Below, in pieces: positions 1 through 5,814 of a stretch of DNA of 7,814 bases; within the stretch, counting starts at the first letter, position 1, and every line of letters starts with the position of its first letter. Source of the DNA: JAZLEZ01 sp045615505 (GTDB lineage: Bacteria > Spirochaetota > Spirochaetia > Sphaerochaetales > Sphaerochaetaceae); contig JAZLEZ010000036.1 in NCBI GenBank assembly GCA_045615505.1, positions 1 to 7,814 of the forward strand, given 5' to 3'. The position numbers and the translations under genes were made by a program. The notes beneath the pieces are model-generated. The model did no database searches. It had not been told where the DNA came from and was given only the letters and a program-made list of their open reading frames with translations.

Positions 1-2
1 CA

Positions 3-125
3 ACAACACTGACACATTATGTGACTTATGTACGTAAGTGCTATCGCTCATCCAAGTCCCCCTCGGATTATACTAATCCTCGGGCTTCTGCGTGGCAAGC
101 CACGGGGAATTCCCCATCCCTTTAA
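3..125 (+). CDS. tnpB: C-terminal end of a TnpB-like IS200/IS605 protein (partial, 5' end outside window)
   Basis: The plus strand is open from the left edge to a TAA at 123-125 and gives 40 residues, with a tail reading NPRASAWQATGNSPSL. Tails of this type, rich in Pro, Ser and Gly and ending near SPSL, are typical of TnpB (OrfB) proteins of IS200/IS605 elements, where the last codons overlap the structured right end of the transposon. The same DNA here is packed with inverted repeats, as expected. TnpB is an RNA-guided DNA nuclease. None of its catalytic RuvC residues lie in this window, so activity cannot be judged. The call rests on a short tail plus the DNA structure, so it is moderate. 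The alternative is a chance open frame across a structured transposon end. Confidence 0.5.
   Translation, partial: TTLTHYVTYVRKCYRSSKSPSDYTNPRASAWQATGNSPSL
23..121 (+). mobile_element. Structured right end of an IS200/IS605-type element, possible omega-RNA 3' part
   Basis: Several inverted repeats stand in a row. ACTTA/TAAGT lies around GTAC near 24-39. GGATTA/TAATCC (65-70 with 74-79) is extended by CCC/GGG (60-62 with 82-84) across a small internal loop. CGTGGC/GCCACG pairs at 91-104. GGGGAATTCCCC (104-115) is a perfect palindrome. Such imperfect subterminal hairpins are the recognition structures of single-strand transposases of this family, and in related elements the tnpB 3' end and right end are transcribed as the TnpB guide RNA. 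The exact transposon boundary cannot be fixed; it is probably near 120-126, where the feoB frame begins. Confidence 0.4.
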
Positions 126-381
126 GTGGACAGATTAAAAACTACAAAAGCAACAAGCCATGCGATAAAGCATTGCATGAAAACGATTAAAATCGTCTTT
201 GCACCACTTTCCCACTCACGTCTGATAGCCGCAATGGTTGCAGCGCATGGAGTATACAGCAAAGAGAAGACAAGAAAACTTACAGCAGAAGAAAAGGTAA
301 ATACATTAGTCAGAACTGTCGGTAATGCTTCTGCATCTGTTCCAAACAACACCGCCAGCGTAGAGACAACTCTATATCTAG
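122..381 (-). pseudogene. feoB: feoB remnant: C-terminal part of ferrous iron transporter FeoB
   Basis: The minus frame ending with TAA at 122-124 carries the characteristic FeoB C-terminus: VVSTLAVLFG from about 372, then FSSAVSFLVFSLLYTPC and AATIAAIRREW, then a last hydrophobic helix (ILIVFMQCFIAWLVAFVVF). FeoB is a large (about 600-800 residue) inner-membrane Fe(II) transporter with an N-terminal G domain. Here only some 80 residues remain, and the GTPase and most membrane helices are absent. The frame can be opened from a TTG at 427, but that start has no ribosome binding site and its first codons lie inside direct repeats unrelated to FeoB. The fragment is bounded by a transposon end on one side and the repeats on the other, so it is a broken gene with no expected function. 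Confidence 0.8.
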
Positions 382-457
382 TGTCCCTCAAGCTTGCAAT
401 TTTTACCTCTTTTAAGGTGTCCCTCAAGGTTGCAACACCTGTCCCTCAAGCGTGCAA
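382..457. repeat. Three 18-bp direct repeats, possible solo end of an IS21-like element
   Basis: Near-identical copies TGTCCCTCAAGCTTGCAA (382-399), TGTCCCTCAAGGTTGCAA (418-435) and TGTCCCTCAAGCGTGCAA (440-457) differ only at positions 12-13. Spacers are 18 and 4 nt. The first copy starts exactly where feoB similarity stops. Elements of the IS21 family often begin with TGT and carry multiple subterminal repeats that bind the transposase, so a leftover end is a reasonable reading, but no istA/istB gene or opposite end is in the window. An unrelated intergenic repeat family is the main alternative. The repeats are certain; their identity is not. Confidence 0.75.
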
Positions 458-618
458 ATAATCACATAAATCAAGGCGGCAAAAGATTCGTAATTTCCCA
501 TAAAATTTTCCTTTATTATCATTCTACTATACTTGATTTGTTTTGATTTTTCCATTTTTTCCAATCTGTCAAATAATGTTTTCAGCGCAACAATATTATC
601 AGTAATTTTCAACAAGGC

Positions 619-650
619 AAAAAACCCGCAGTCCGAATCGGTACTGCGGG
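619..650 (-). terminator. Rho-independent terminator of the GNAT gene
   Basis: Read on the minus strand, an 8-bp stem CCCGCAGT/ACTGCGGG (650-643 with 632-625) closes a 10-nt loop and is followed at once by six T residues (624-619). It begins 8 nt after the GNAT stop codon. This is a canonical intrinsic terminator and should separate GNAT transcription from the decayed feoB region. Confidence 0.92.
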
Positions 651-657
651 TATTCCG

Positions 658-1293
658 TCAGATAAGCTGTCCGGGAAGCTTTAATTTCTTTTTGAATGGA
701 AATGATGCTTCATAATCTGCAAAGCCCTTGGAATCTTCATCACAGATAAAGTATCCTCTTGGCGTTGAATACTCTCCCGTAATTCCTTCAAGATACCCCG
801 GAATCAATTCTTTGCAAAGAAAGAATGATGAATCCTCATCAACTTGAAGCCCGTGGTACCGGATACCGTACTCACTTGCATATTTAAATCCGCTTTTCCC
901 GTAAAACAGAATATTTCCTTCAAAGCAAACTGCACCGCAACCGAGTTCCTTGGCTCTTTCAAGCGAGTAATCCAGCAATTTTTTGCCGTACCCTTTTCTT
1001 TTAAACTCCGGAAGAATGCATATCGGTCCCATTGTCATAATCGGAATGTCGTTGCCGTCATCTGATTTAATCACTGTTCTGACAAAAACATTCTGTCCTA
1101 TGATTCTGCCGTCTTTTTCCATAACAAAATCAAGTTCTGACACAAAGTCCTTATCGTCTCTGAGTCTTTTAAGGACATAGTGTTCCAAACATCCCGGTCG
1201 ATAGACATTCCAGAAACTTTCCCTGACAAGATTTTCAACTTCAGCAAAATCTTCTTGCTTTTCCAAACGTATTGTACAGTCATTTTTTTTCAT
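658..1293 (-). CDS. GNAT family N-acetyltransferase (YhbS-like)
   Basis: This 211-residue protein has the GNAT fold signature. An N-terminal strand and helix (TIRLEKQEDFAEVENLVRES) precede a central strand (MTMGPICILPEFKRKGYGKKLL, about residues 87-107), where R-K-G-Y-G-K is the acetyl-CoA pyrophosphate-binding loop. After it come a helix (LERAKELG) and the segment LFYGKSGFKYA (about 129-139), typical of motif B. The substrate cannot be read; YhbS-like members are poorly defined. I chose the ATG at 1293 because GGAGG lies 7 nt upstream; the frame opens further to an ATG at 1344, but that stretch is inside the leader hairpin. The gene has its own promoter (1428-1456) and terminator (619-650), so it is probably monocistronic. 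The unusual leader between promoter and start is listed separately. Confidence 0.9.
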   Translation of the reverse strand: MKKNDCTIRLEKQEDFAEVENLVRESFWNVYRPGCLEHYVLKRLRDDKDFVSELDFVMEKDGRIIGQNVFVRTVIKSDDGNDIPIMTMGPICILPEFKRKGYGKKLLDYSLERAKELGCGAVCFEGNILFYGKSGFKYASEYGIRYHGLQVDEDSSFFLCKELIPGYLEGITGEYSTPRGYFICDEDSKGFADYEASFPFKKKLKLPGQLI

Positions 1294-1309
1294 TGTTTTT
1301 CCTCCTGAT

Positions 1310-1374
1310 GATTGTTGACTGCAATTCCGGGAGGTTGTGATCATAGTACGGAACCTCCCGGTTACGCTACAATC
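1310..1374 (-). promoter_or_regulatory. Long stem-loop in the GNAT leader, possible translational or attenuation control
   Basis: A perfect 10-bp stem CCGGGAGGTT/AACCTCCCGG (1361-1352 with 1336-1327, loop 15 nt) is enclosed by a second helix GATTGT/ACAATC (1374-1369 with 1315-1310) across an internal loop. No T-run follows on either strand, so it is not an ordinary terminator. Its 3' arm contains CCTCC, which is complementary to the GNAT Shine-Dalgarno GGAGG at 1301-1305 just downstream. The hairpin and the ribosome site could therefore compete. The structure is seen; the regulation is inferred. Confidence 0.6.
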
Positions 1375-1397
1375 TCCAGTTTGTTGTACTTAATCAA
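1362..1397 (-). CDS. Candidate 11-residue leader peptide upstream of the GNAT gene
   Basis: A TTG at 1397 opens MIKYNKLEIVA and ends in TAA at 1364-1362, directly against the 5' arm of the leader hairpin. A good Shine-Dalgarno AAGGAG (1411-1406) sits 8 nt before the TTG, and the predicted transcription start is about 10 nt further up. A ribosome stopping at this TAA would cover the hairpin arm, the usual geometry of leader-peptide attenuators. The start is TTG and the ORF is very short, so it may be a coincidence. Confidence 0.35.
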   Translation of the reverse strand: MIKYNKLEIVA

Positions 1398-1427
1398 AAA
1401 GCACTCTCCTTATAAAGTATTTATCCA

Positions 1428-1456
1428 ATGATACTGTTCCAATAGAAGCCAGTCAA
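1428..1456 (-). promoter_or_regulatory. Sigma-A promoter of the GNAT gene
   Basis: The minus strand reads TTGACT (1456-1451), exactly 17 nt, then TATCAT (1433-1428), which is one mismatch from each consensus box. Transcription should begin near 1421, giving a leader of about 128 nt before the GNAT ATG at 1293. The promoter lies just after the stop codon of the SGNH hydrolase gene. Confidence 0.75.
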
Positions 1457-1469
1457 AAGCACAGCTGTA

Positions 1470-2093
1470 TCAGATTGTCTTGTAAAGCAAATCCGCAATC
1501 TGTTGATGTCCTTTTTCAGTAAGATGTTCAGAGTCTATAGGTGATACTTCAACTTTTCCACTGCAATCAATGAATTTGCATCCGTATTTTTCAGATAAAA
1601 GTTTGTATGCTTTACCCAATCCCTGAGATTTCTTTACTGCGTATGCATCAAGATCATCGGCAAACGGCGATGAAGCAGTATCTTCCAATATCGGTGCCGG
1701 TGCTACGACTATTATTTCCGGAATAAAACCTTGTATATACGGGCATTCCTCAATTACGGTTTTTATCAGCTTTTCCATTCCTGCTGAAATATCATCAATA
1801 CTGAGATTCAGACACTTATTACAGTCATTTGTTCCAAGCATAATACTGATGATATCCACCGGTTTATGCGAAGCTATACATGGTGCAAGATATGGCAGAC
1901 CATTCTTCCATGCCACATCTTCCCTGTCGTATGCAGTAGTTCTCCCGTTAAGACCTTCAGGTACTACAATATAATCCGATCCCAGCTTTTCTGCTAAAAC
2001 AGTTGTCCATCGTTTTGCACTTTCATATCTTCCGCCGGTTTCAGGATCATAACCATACGTATTTGAATCACCATAACATAATACTGTTTTCAT
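1470..2093 (-). CDS. SGNH/GDSL-family hydrolase (arylesterase-like)
   Basis: This 207-residue protein shows all SGNH blocks in order: GDSNTYGY at residues 8-15 with the nucleophile Ser10, the block II glycine in EGLNGRT (about 46-52), the GTND block III asparagine at about 89, and a C-terminal Asp187-x-x-His190 in DSEH. Length fits the single-domain esterase subgroup. There is no signal peptide, so it should act in the cytoplasm on ester or acyl substrates; the natural substrate cannot be read from the sequence. I chose the ATG at 2093, preceded by AAAGGG with 5-nt spacing, over a TTG at 2114 that would add seven residues. It lies 130 nt downstream of the MATE-fusion gene and could share its transcript; a TTGACA at 2144-2139 hints at its own promoter, but no good -10 box follows. 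Its ester-hydrolase activity could suit deacylation of glycans, but that link is speculation. Confidence 0.9.
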   Translation of the reverse strand: MKTVLCYGDSNTYGYDPETGGRYESAKRWTTVLAEKLGSDYIVVPEGLNGRTTAYDREDVAWKNGLPYLAPCIASHKPVDIISIMLGTNDCNKCLNLSIDDISAGMEKLIKTVIEECPYIQGFIPEIIVVAPAPILEDTASSPFADDLDAYAVKKSQGLGKAYKLLSEKYGCKFIDCSGKVEVSPIDSEHLTEKGHQQIADLLYKTI

Positions 2094-2223
2094 ATCTGCC
2101 CTTTTACTATTCAATATGTTTACAAGTCAAGCATTCATTGTCAATATATCGTATTGAATCACGTATACCGAGTCGTGGTTGAATCTTAAGGAAATCACCT
2201 CTTAACGATTTTTGAAATATGAA

Positions 2224-4005
2224 TCAAACAGTAAAAATAATCATGTTCGTATTCAGTACTCTGCTATATTTGATTTCCTTGGCAGAGTTCTGAATAAGCT
2301 TTATCCCTATGTGCTTTGATGGGTCAGTTTCACCGGATTCATTAATGGATTCGATATACTTGACTATATCGAATTTTTCCGCAATATCCTTGATATAGAC
2401 AATCAGACTTTCTTGTGAGATTTTCAGAAATACAGTAATAGATTCCGTTTTGACAACATCTATGTTGTAACCGTGCTGGATGATATTTTTGCACCATTCT
2501 TCTATGCATAATGCCACATTATATGTTTTATTTGAATCTATGTTATGTCTTTTGCAGAATAAAAATGCCTGTTCTGAAACACGGACACAATCTTCAATAT
2601 CTTTGACTTCGAGAAAAATGTAGTCTTCAGGTTCTATGAAAAATGATTCCGGTAAAGCTGATAATTCTCTTTCTGCAAGCACAATTTTTCCAGACTTAAT
2701 TGAATAATAGAATCTGCTTATAAGCAACATCAGAATGTCTGCAGTAATGAAACCTAAGAATACGCCGTATTTACCGAAAAAAATTGAAAAAACTATAACC
2801 GACAACAAAACTAAAAAGAAGTTATAGATTACGGTATAACTCAAGCTTTTCTTAGTTTGAGTGATAGCCTGAAGGTACCCCAAACGGGCATAGTTCAATG
2901 TATTAAACGGCAACTGAATTGCAATGCAGAATACCGCAAAAACCAGAAGTCTCTGTAAGTCTGAATCATCGGATGCATAAAAACCGGCAATTGTATTTGA
3001 AAAGAGCATCAATATAACGGCGATGCCTCCTGTTACCATCCAGATGATTTTTTTACAAGACCTGTTGACTGCGTAGATTTCTTTTTCATTATTCTCTCCG
3101 TAAAACAGACCTGTAATGATAGAAAGTGCCATTATTATTGAATTGCCCGGAATGTTTATTATGTTTGTAATATTGTTTTGAATGGATAAAGCAGACAGTG
3201 CTGTTAATCCACCGAAATAAATAATCAGACGGTTGATTATCAGTGGTCTGACAATAAAAATTGAACGTCTTACAAAATTTTCAGATCCCAAAGTGACAAT
3301 TTTTGCAATGGATGAAAATTGTATTTTTCTGAGAGAAAGAGACAATACTGTATTTTCTCTCATAGTTGCACTGATGAATATTGACAGACTTATATAGTAA
3401 GACAAACCGGAAGCCAATCCAATTCCAAATGTTCCGAAATTGCCCAATACTGCAACAAAATCCAATATTACATCAGAAATAAGGAATGCAATACTGGCAA
3501 AAGAAAGACTCCATTTATTGTCGGATAATTGCATACCTGTTCGGAACAAAACAGTCAAGACTACTCCGGGAATTCCTATTGCAAATCCTCTGATATAGTC
3601 GAGAGTTGACTCCTGTAGGGATACCATATCATGAGATACCCCCAATAAATTAACAATACTATCGGCAAAACCTATTATCAAACCGGTTAAAACAAGAGAG
3701 ACAATAATTGAAAGGGTATACATTTCAGCAAAGATCTCTTTAACCTCATTTGTCTTTCCACTTCCGATTTTCTTGCTGCTGAATATCTGTAATCCGTTTG
3801 AAATACACCCGGCAAACATCTGCACCATCAATATTACAGGATGCACCAGACCTACTGCAGCTATATCATCTGCTCCTAAGAATTTGCAGACAATGAGTCC
3901 GTCAATAAAAACGGCACCCCAAATTGTAATCATAATGGAAAAAGCGGATATTACTGCTTTGGAAAACATCTTTGATAAAATATTCTTTTCGTTCACCGTT
4001 TTCAT
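2224..4005 (-). CDS. MATE (MOP superfamily) transporter fused to a C-terminal RsbW-like ATPase domain
   Basis: This 593-residue protein has two parts. Residues 1 to about 437 form a 12-helix MATE-type transporter, with early MATE features (FIDGLIVCKFLGADDIAAVGL, about 33-53) and a duplicated second half. MATE proteins export drugs or other organic cations with Na+ or H+, and the wider MOP superfamily also includes polysaccharide and lipid-II flippases. Residues from about 455 to the end form a cytosolic GHKL ATPase domain of the RsbW/anti-sigma kinase type: N-box EEWCKNIIQHGY (502-513), an Asp540-centred D-box, and a C-terminal GIKLI G-box (from Gly567). The ATG at 4005 is chosen because AAAGTGG lies 5 nt upstream; a GTG at 4014 is the alternative. 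It starts 10 nt after the pyruvyl transferase stop, so the pair should be cotranscribed. The D-box glycine is Ala, so ATP binding may be altered. Confidence 0.88.
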   Translation of the reverse strand: MKTVNEKNILSKMFSKAVISAFSIMITIWGAVFIDGLIVCKFLGADDIAAVGLVHPVILMVQMFAGCISNGLQIFSSKKIGSGKTNEVKEIFAEMYTLSIIVSLVLTGLIIGFADSIVNLLGVSHDMVSLQESTLDYIRGFAIGIPGVVLTVLFRTGMQLSDNKWSLSFASIAFLISDVILDFVAVLGNFGTFGIGLASGLSYYISLSIFISATMRENTVLSLSLRKIQFSSIAKIVTLGSENFVRRSIFIVRPLIINRLIIYFGGLTALSALSIQNNITNIINIPGNSIIMALSIITGLFYGENNEKEIYAVNRSCKKIIWMVTGGIAVILMLFSNTIAGFYASDDSDLQRLLVFAVFCIAIQLPFNTLNYARLGYLQAITQTKKSLSYTVIYNFFLVLLSVIVFSIFFGKYGVFLGFITADILMLLISRFYYSIKSGKIVLAERELSALPESFFIEPEDYIFLEVKDIEDCVRVSEQAFLFCKRHNIDSNKTYNVALCIEEWCKNIIQHGYNIDVVKTESITVFLKISQESLIVYIKDIAEKFDIVKYIESINESGETDPSKHIGIKLIQNSAKEIKYSRVLNTNMIIFTV

Positions 4006-4015
4006 AAAAACCACT

Positions 4016-5404
4016 TTAAACTATCGGATATGGGTTTGATGCTATTGCAAGAGCATTTTCAAGAAAAGCCTTTGACTGTTTGATCCGTTCTTTAAGCTTT
4101 TCATTTACTTCGTACCAATTTGTAATGGGTCCGCAATCAGCGACAATATGATTTGAGTTAAGTATCCGTGTTCCAAGATTGATAGATTCCAGCATATCTC
4201 CGATTTTGTCATAGCTGCTCCGTTTGACGGCATAAAAGTCTTTTTGAAAAAGCAGACCAAGGCAAATCCCGTGAAAGCTGTTTGTATAAATGCACGAAGC
4301 ATTCTGAATATATCCCAGCCATTCATTTATTCCTGCATCAATTCTGTATCGCACTTCCACATCGGAATCTGCTTTAATATCCAGATGTACTGAATTGTCA
4401 GACATTATTACCAGACAGACATCTTCACCTTTAGCTTTGAGATTTTCAACACATTTCAATGCCTCAGAGACCAGCAGTTCATTTTGTTCCACGACACAAT
4501 ATAGTAGAACATATTTTTTCTCTTTGGGTATCACTGCCAAATCGGCATATAGAGAATAATCATTCAAAAAAATTGGGTCTACAACCCATGCAACATCGCG
4601 TCTGACTTTTTGCTGTATTTCATTCTGAAGAAAACTCTCGCGAACGGAAACAAAGTCGATATTCTTAATCATTTCAATTGTTTCTGCTAAATCATCCTCA
4701 GTCGTTTTAGTCCATTTGCTTGCCGCATAGGCTATCTTCCACTTATTTTTCATACAGGTACTGTTGAGATAAAAGCCTTTATCATAAGCAACTGAATAAA
4801 ATTTATCCCAAATGATATCCGTGGAACACATATATATATCATAGCCGGGGTCTTCATGCTCAAGTCTTTCAAAATTATATTGAACAGATGTCAAATTCAG
4901 GTTTTTATCTATAAACTCAAAAAAGCGATTTGCCTTTGCAGTTTGTAAATCTTCCTGCAATCTGGCAAGATTCACTTTATTGCCAACTTCAGAAAGTGCA
5001 ATTCTGAGATTCTTAGCTTCTCCGTTTTTCTGCAATTCTTCTTCAATAAATTCCCCTATTGTTTTGTAATACTCAATCGGGTTTTTGTAATCGTAGAATT
5101 CTTCAAAAACTGCAAAGTTTGGAACATAGTCCAGTATTTCAACATCATAGCCCAAGCTTTTGAGATACTGTTGAATTGCATAAGTATGTAAAGGACAAGC
5201 GTAGTTCATTGTACGAACATGAATGTTAATTCCAATCAGACCTATTCTGGGTTTTGAGCAGTCTCCGTTATTATGGCTTCTCCACTCTCTGTCCGGTTCA
5301 ATAATTTTGTCTGTACATGGAGGACAATCTGCCAATTCCGTTTGTAAGAGAAAGTTATAAAAACTTTGTTTTGACTTTGAGATTTGCTTCAGTTTCTCTT
5401 TCAT
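4016..5404 (-). CDS. Polysaccharide pyruvyl transferase family protein
   Basis: This roughly 460-residue protein matches the polysaccharide pyruvyl transferase family, which transfers pyruvate from phosphoenolpyruvate to sugars of cell-surface polymers in the cytoplasm. Counting from the upstream TTG, visible landmarks are an N-terminal nucleotide-fold strand KPRIGLIGINIH (53-64) followed by YAIQQYLKSLGYDVEILDYVP, then STDIIWDKFY (196-205, usually GSDxxW), KIAYAAS, DFVSVRE (252-258), and the family signature NASCIYTNSFHGICLGLLF (370-388). No membrane segment is seen. An AAAGGA is 6 nt before a TTG at 5410 and 12 nt before this ATG; both starts are plausible and differ by two residues. It is the first gene behind the promoter at 5436-5464 and is followed at once by the transporter fusion, suggesting a joint role in surface-sugar modification. 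The acceptor is unknown, and some members are not proven pyruvyl transferases. Confidence 0.85.
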   Translation of the reverse strand: MKEKLKQISKSKQSFYNFLLQTELADCPPCTDKIIEPDREWRSHNNGDCSKPRIGLIGINIHVRTMNYACPLHTYAIQQYLKSLGYDVEILDYVPNFAVFEEFYDYKNPIEYYKTIGEFIEEELQKNGEAKNLRIALSEVGNKVNLARLQEDLQTAKANRFFEFIDKNLNLTSVQYNFERLEHEDPGYDIYMCSTDIIWDKFYSVAYDKGFYLNSTCMKNKWKIAYAASKWTKTTEDDLAETIEMIKNIDFVSVRESFLQNEIQQKVRRDVAWVVDPIFLNDYSLYADLAVIPKEKKYVLLYCVVEQNELLVSEALKCVENLKAKGEDVCLVIMSDNSVHLDIKADSDVEVRYRIDAGINEWLGYIQNASCIYTNSFHGICLGLLFQKDFYAVKRSSYDKIGDMLESINLGTRILNSNHIVADCGPITNWYEVNEKLKERIKQSKAFLENALAIASNPYPIV

Positions 5405-5435
5405 AAGCAACAGATATCCTTTTGGTACTTCGCAA

Positions 5436-5464
5436 ATATTACATTACATGCATGTTCATTTCAA
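5436..5464 (-). promoter_or_regulatory. Sigma-A promoter of the pyruvyl transferase/MATE operon
   Basis: The minus strand reads TTGAAA (5464-5459), a 17-nt spacer, then TAATAT (5441-5436). Transcription should start near 5429, about 20-25 nt before the gene start. A perfect 10-bp palindrome ACATGCATGT (5446-5455) lies inside the spacer and another, AATGCATT, lies just upstream around 5472-5479; either could bind a regulator. Confidence 0.7.
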
Positions 5465-5534
5465 TCACATAAATGCATTGATATATTGCCTATAAAATTT
5501 AAACTCGGGTAAAAATCACAGCGTACCCCGCTCT

Positions 5535-5813
5535 TTATTTCAGAAATCTTTCAATTAGACAATCAACGTATTCAAGGTTCAGTCCATGACCGGAACTTTC
5601 TGATGTAATAATCAGGTTTTCGCCCGGGAAGTACCCGTACTTTGCATATATCTCAATCTTTTCCTGGCATGACTTGCAATATTCCGGATTATCCAACATT
5701 CCGAAATGTTCCCAATAATATGCTTTGCCGGTTCTGATATTTTGAACCCTGAAATCCGGATGCCAGTATTGACATGGAACCAACGCTCCATAATCAACGT
5801 AAGTTTTCAACAA
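5535..5813 (-). pseudogene. C-terminal remnant of a nuclease-like (PD-(D/E)XK-type) protein
   Basis: The 92-codon frame ends in a conserved block: HPDFRVQNIRTGKAYYWEHFG, then MLDNPEYCKSCQEKI, YAKYGYFPGENLIIT and a final helix. I recognise this pattern (PDF, WEHFGM, GxNLIxTxE) from the C-terminal part of larger Firmicutes proteins with a restriction-endonuclease-like fold, where the Asp and Glu would be metal ligands. This family assignment is from memory of the pattern and is moderate. Here the N-terminal part is missing: an in-frame TAG sits two codons before the TTG at 5813, and no ribosome binding site precedes it. It begins one base after the DNA alkylation repair stop codon, so it may be a recombination scar. 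Translational coupling to that gene is possible but unlikely to give a working protein. Confidence 0.6.
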
Positions 5814-5814
5814 T

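Noticed and set aside
382..457. A CRISPR array or iteron origin
   Set aside because: Only three 18-bp copies with spacers of 18 and 4 nt, no Cas or replication gene nearby.
126..461. A 111-codon plus-strand ORF across the left region
   Set aside because: It is the antisense of the recognisable FeoB fragment and runs through the direct repeats; it has no ribosome site.
424..615. A 63-codon minus-strand ORF between the GNAT terminator and the repeats
   Set aside because: It starts with TTG immediately after the terminator T-run, has no ribosome binding site, ends inside the direct repeats and matches no family I know. Being in the same frame as the GNAT stop seems accidental. A decayed gene remnant is possible but unsupported.
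2115..2223. Possible promoter (TTGACA at 2144-2139), a bulged hairpin near 2185-2214 and a 23-codon GTG ORF in the gap before the SGNH gene
   Set aside because: No good -10 box at the right spacing, no T-run after the hairpin, and the small ORF has no properly spaced ribosome site.
5506..5530. Weak hairpin GGGTA/TACCC after the nuclease-like remnant, considered as a terminator
   Set aside because: A stem of five pairs plus a bulge, a 12-nt loop and no clean T-tract directly after it; too weak to call.
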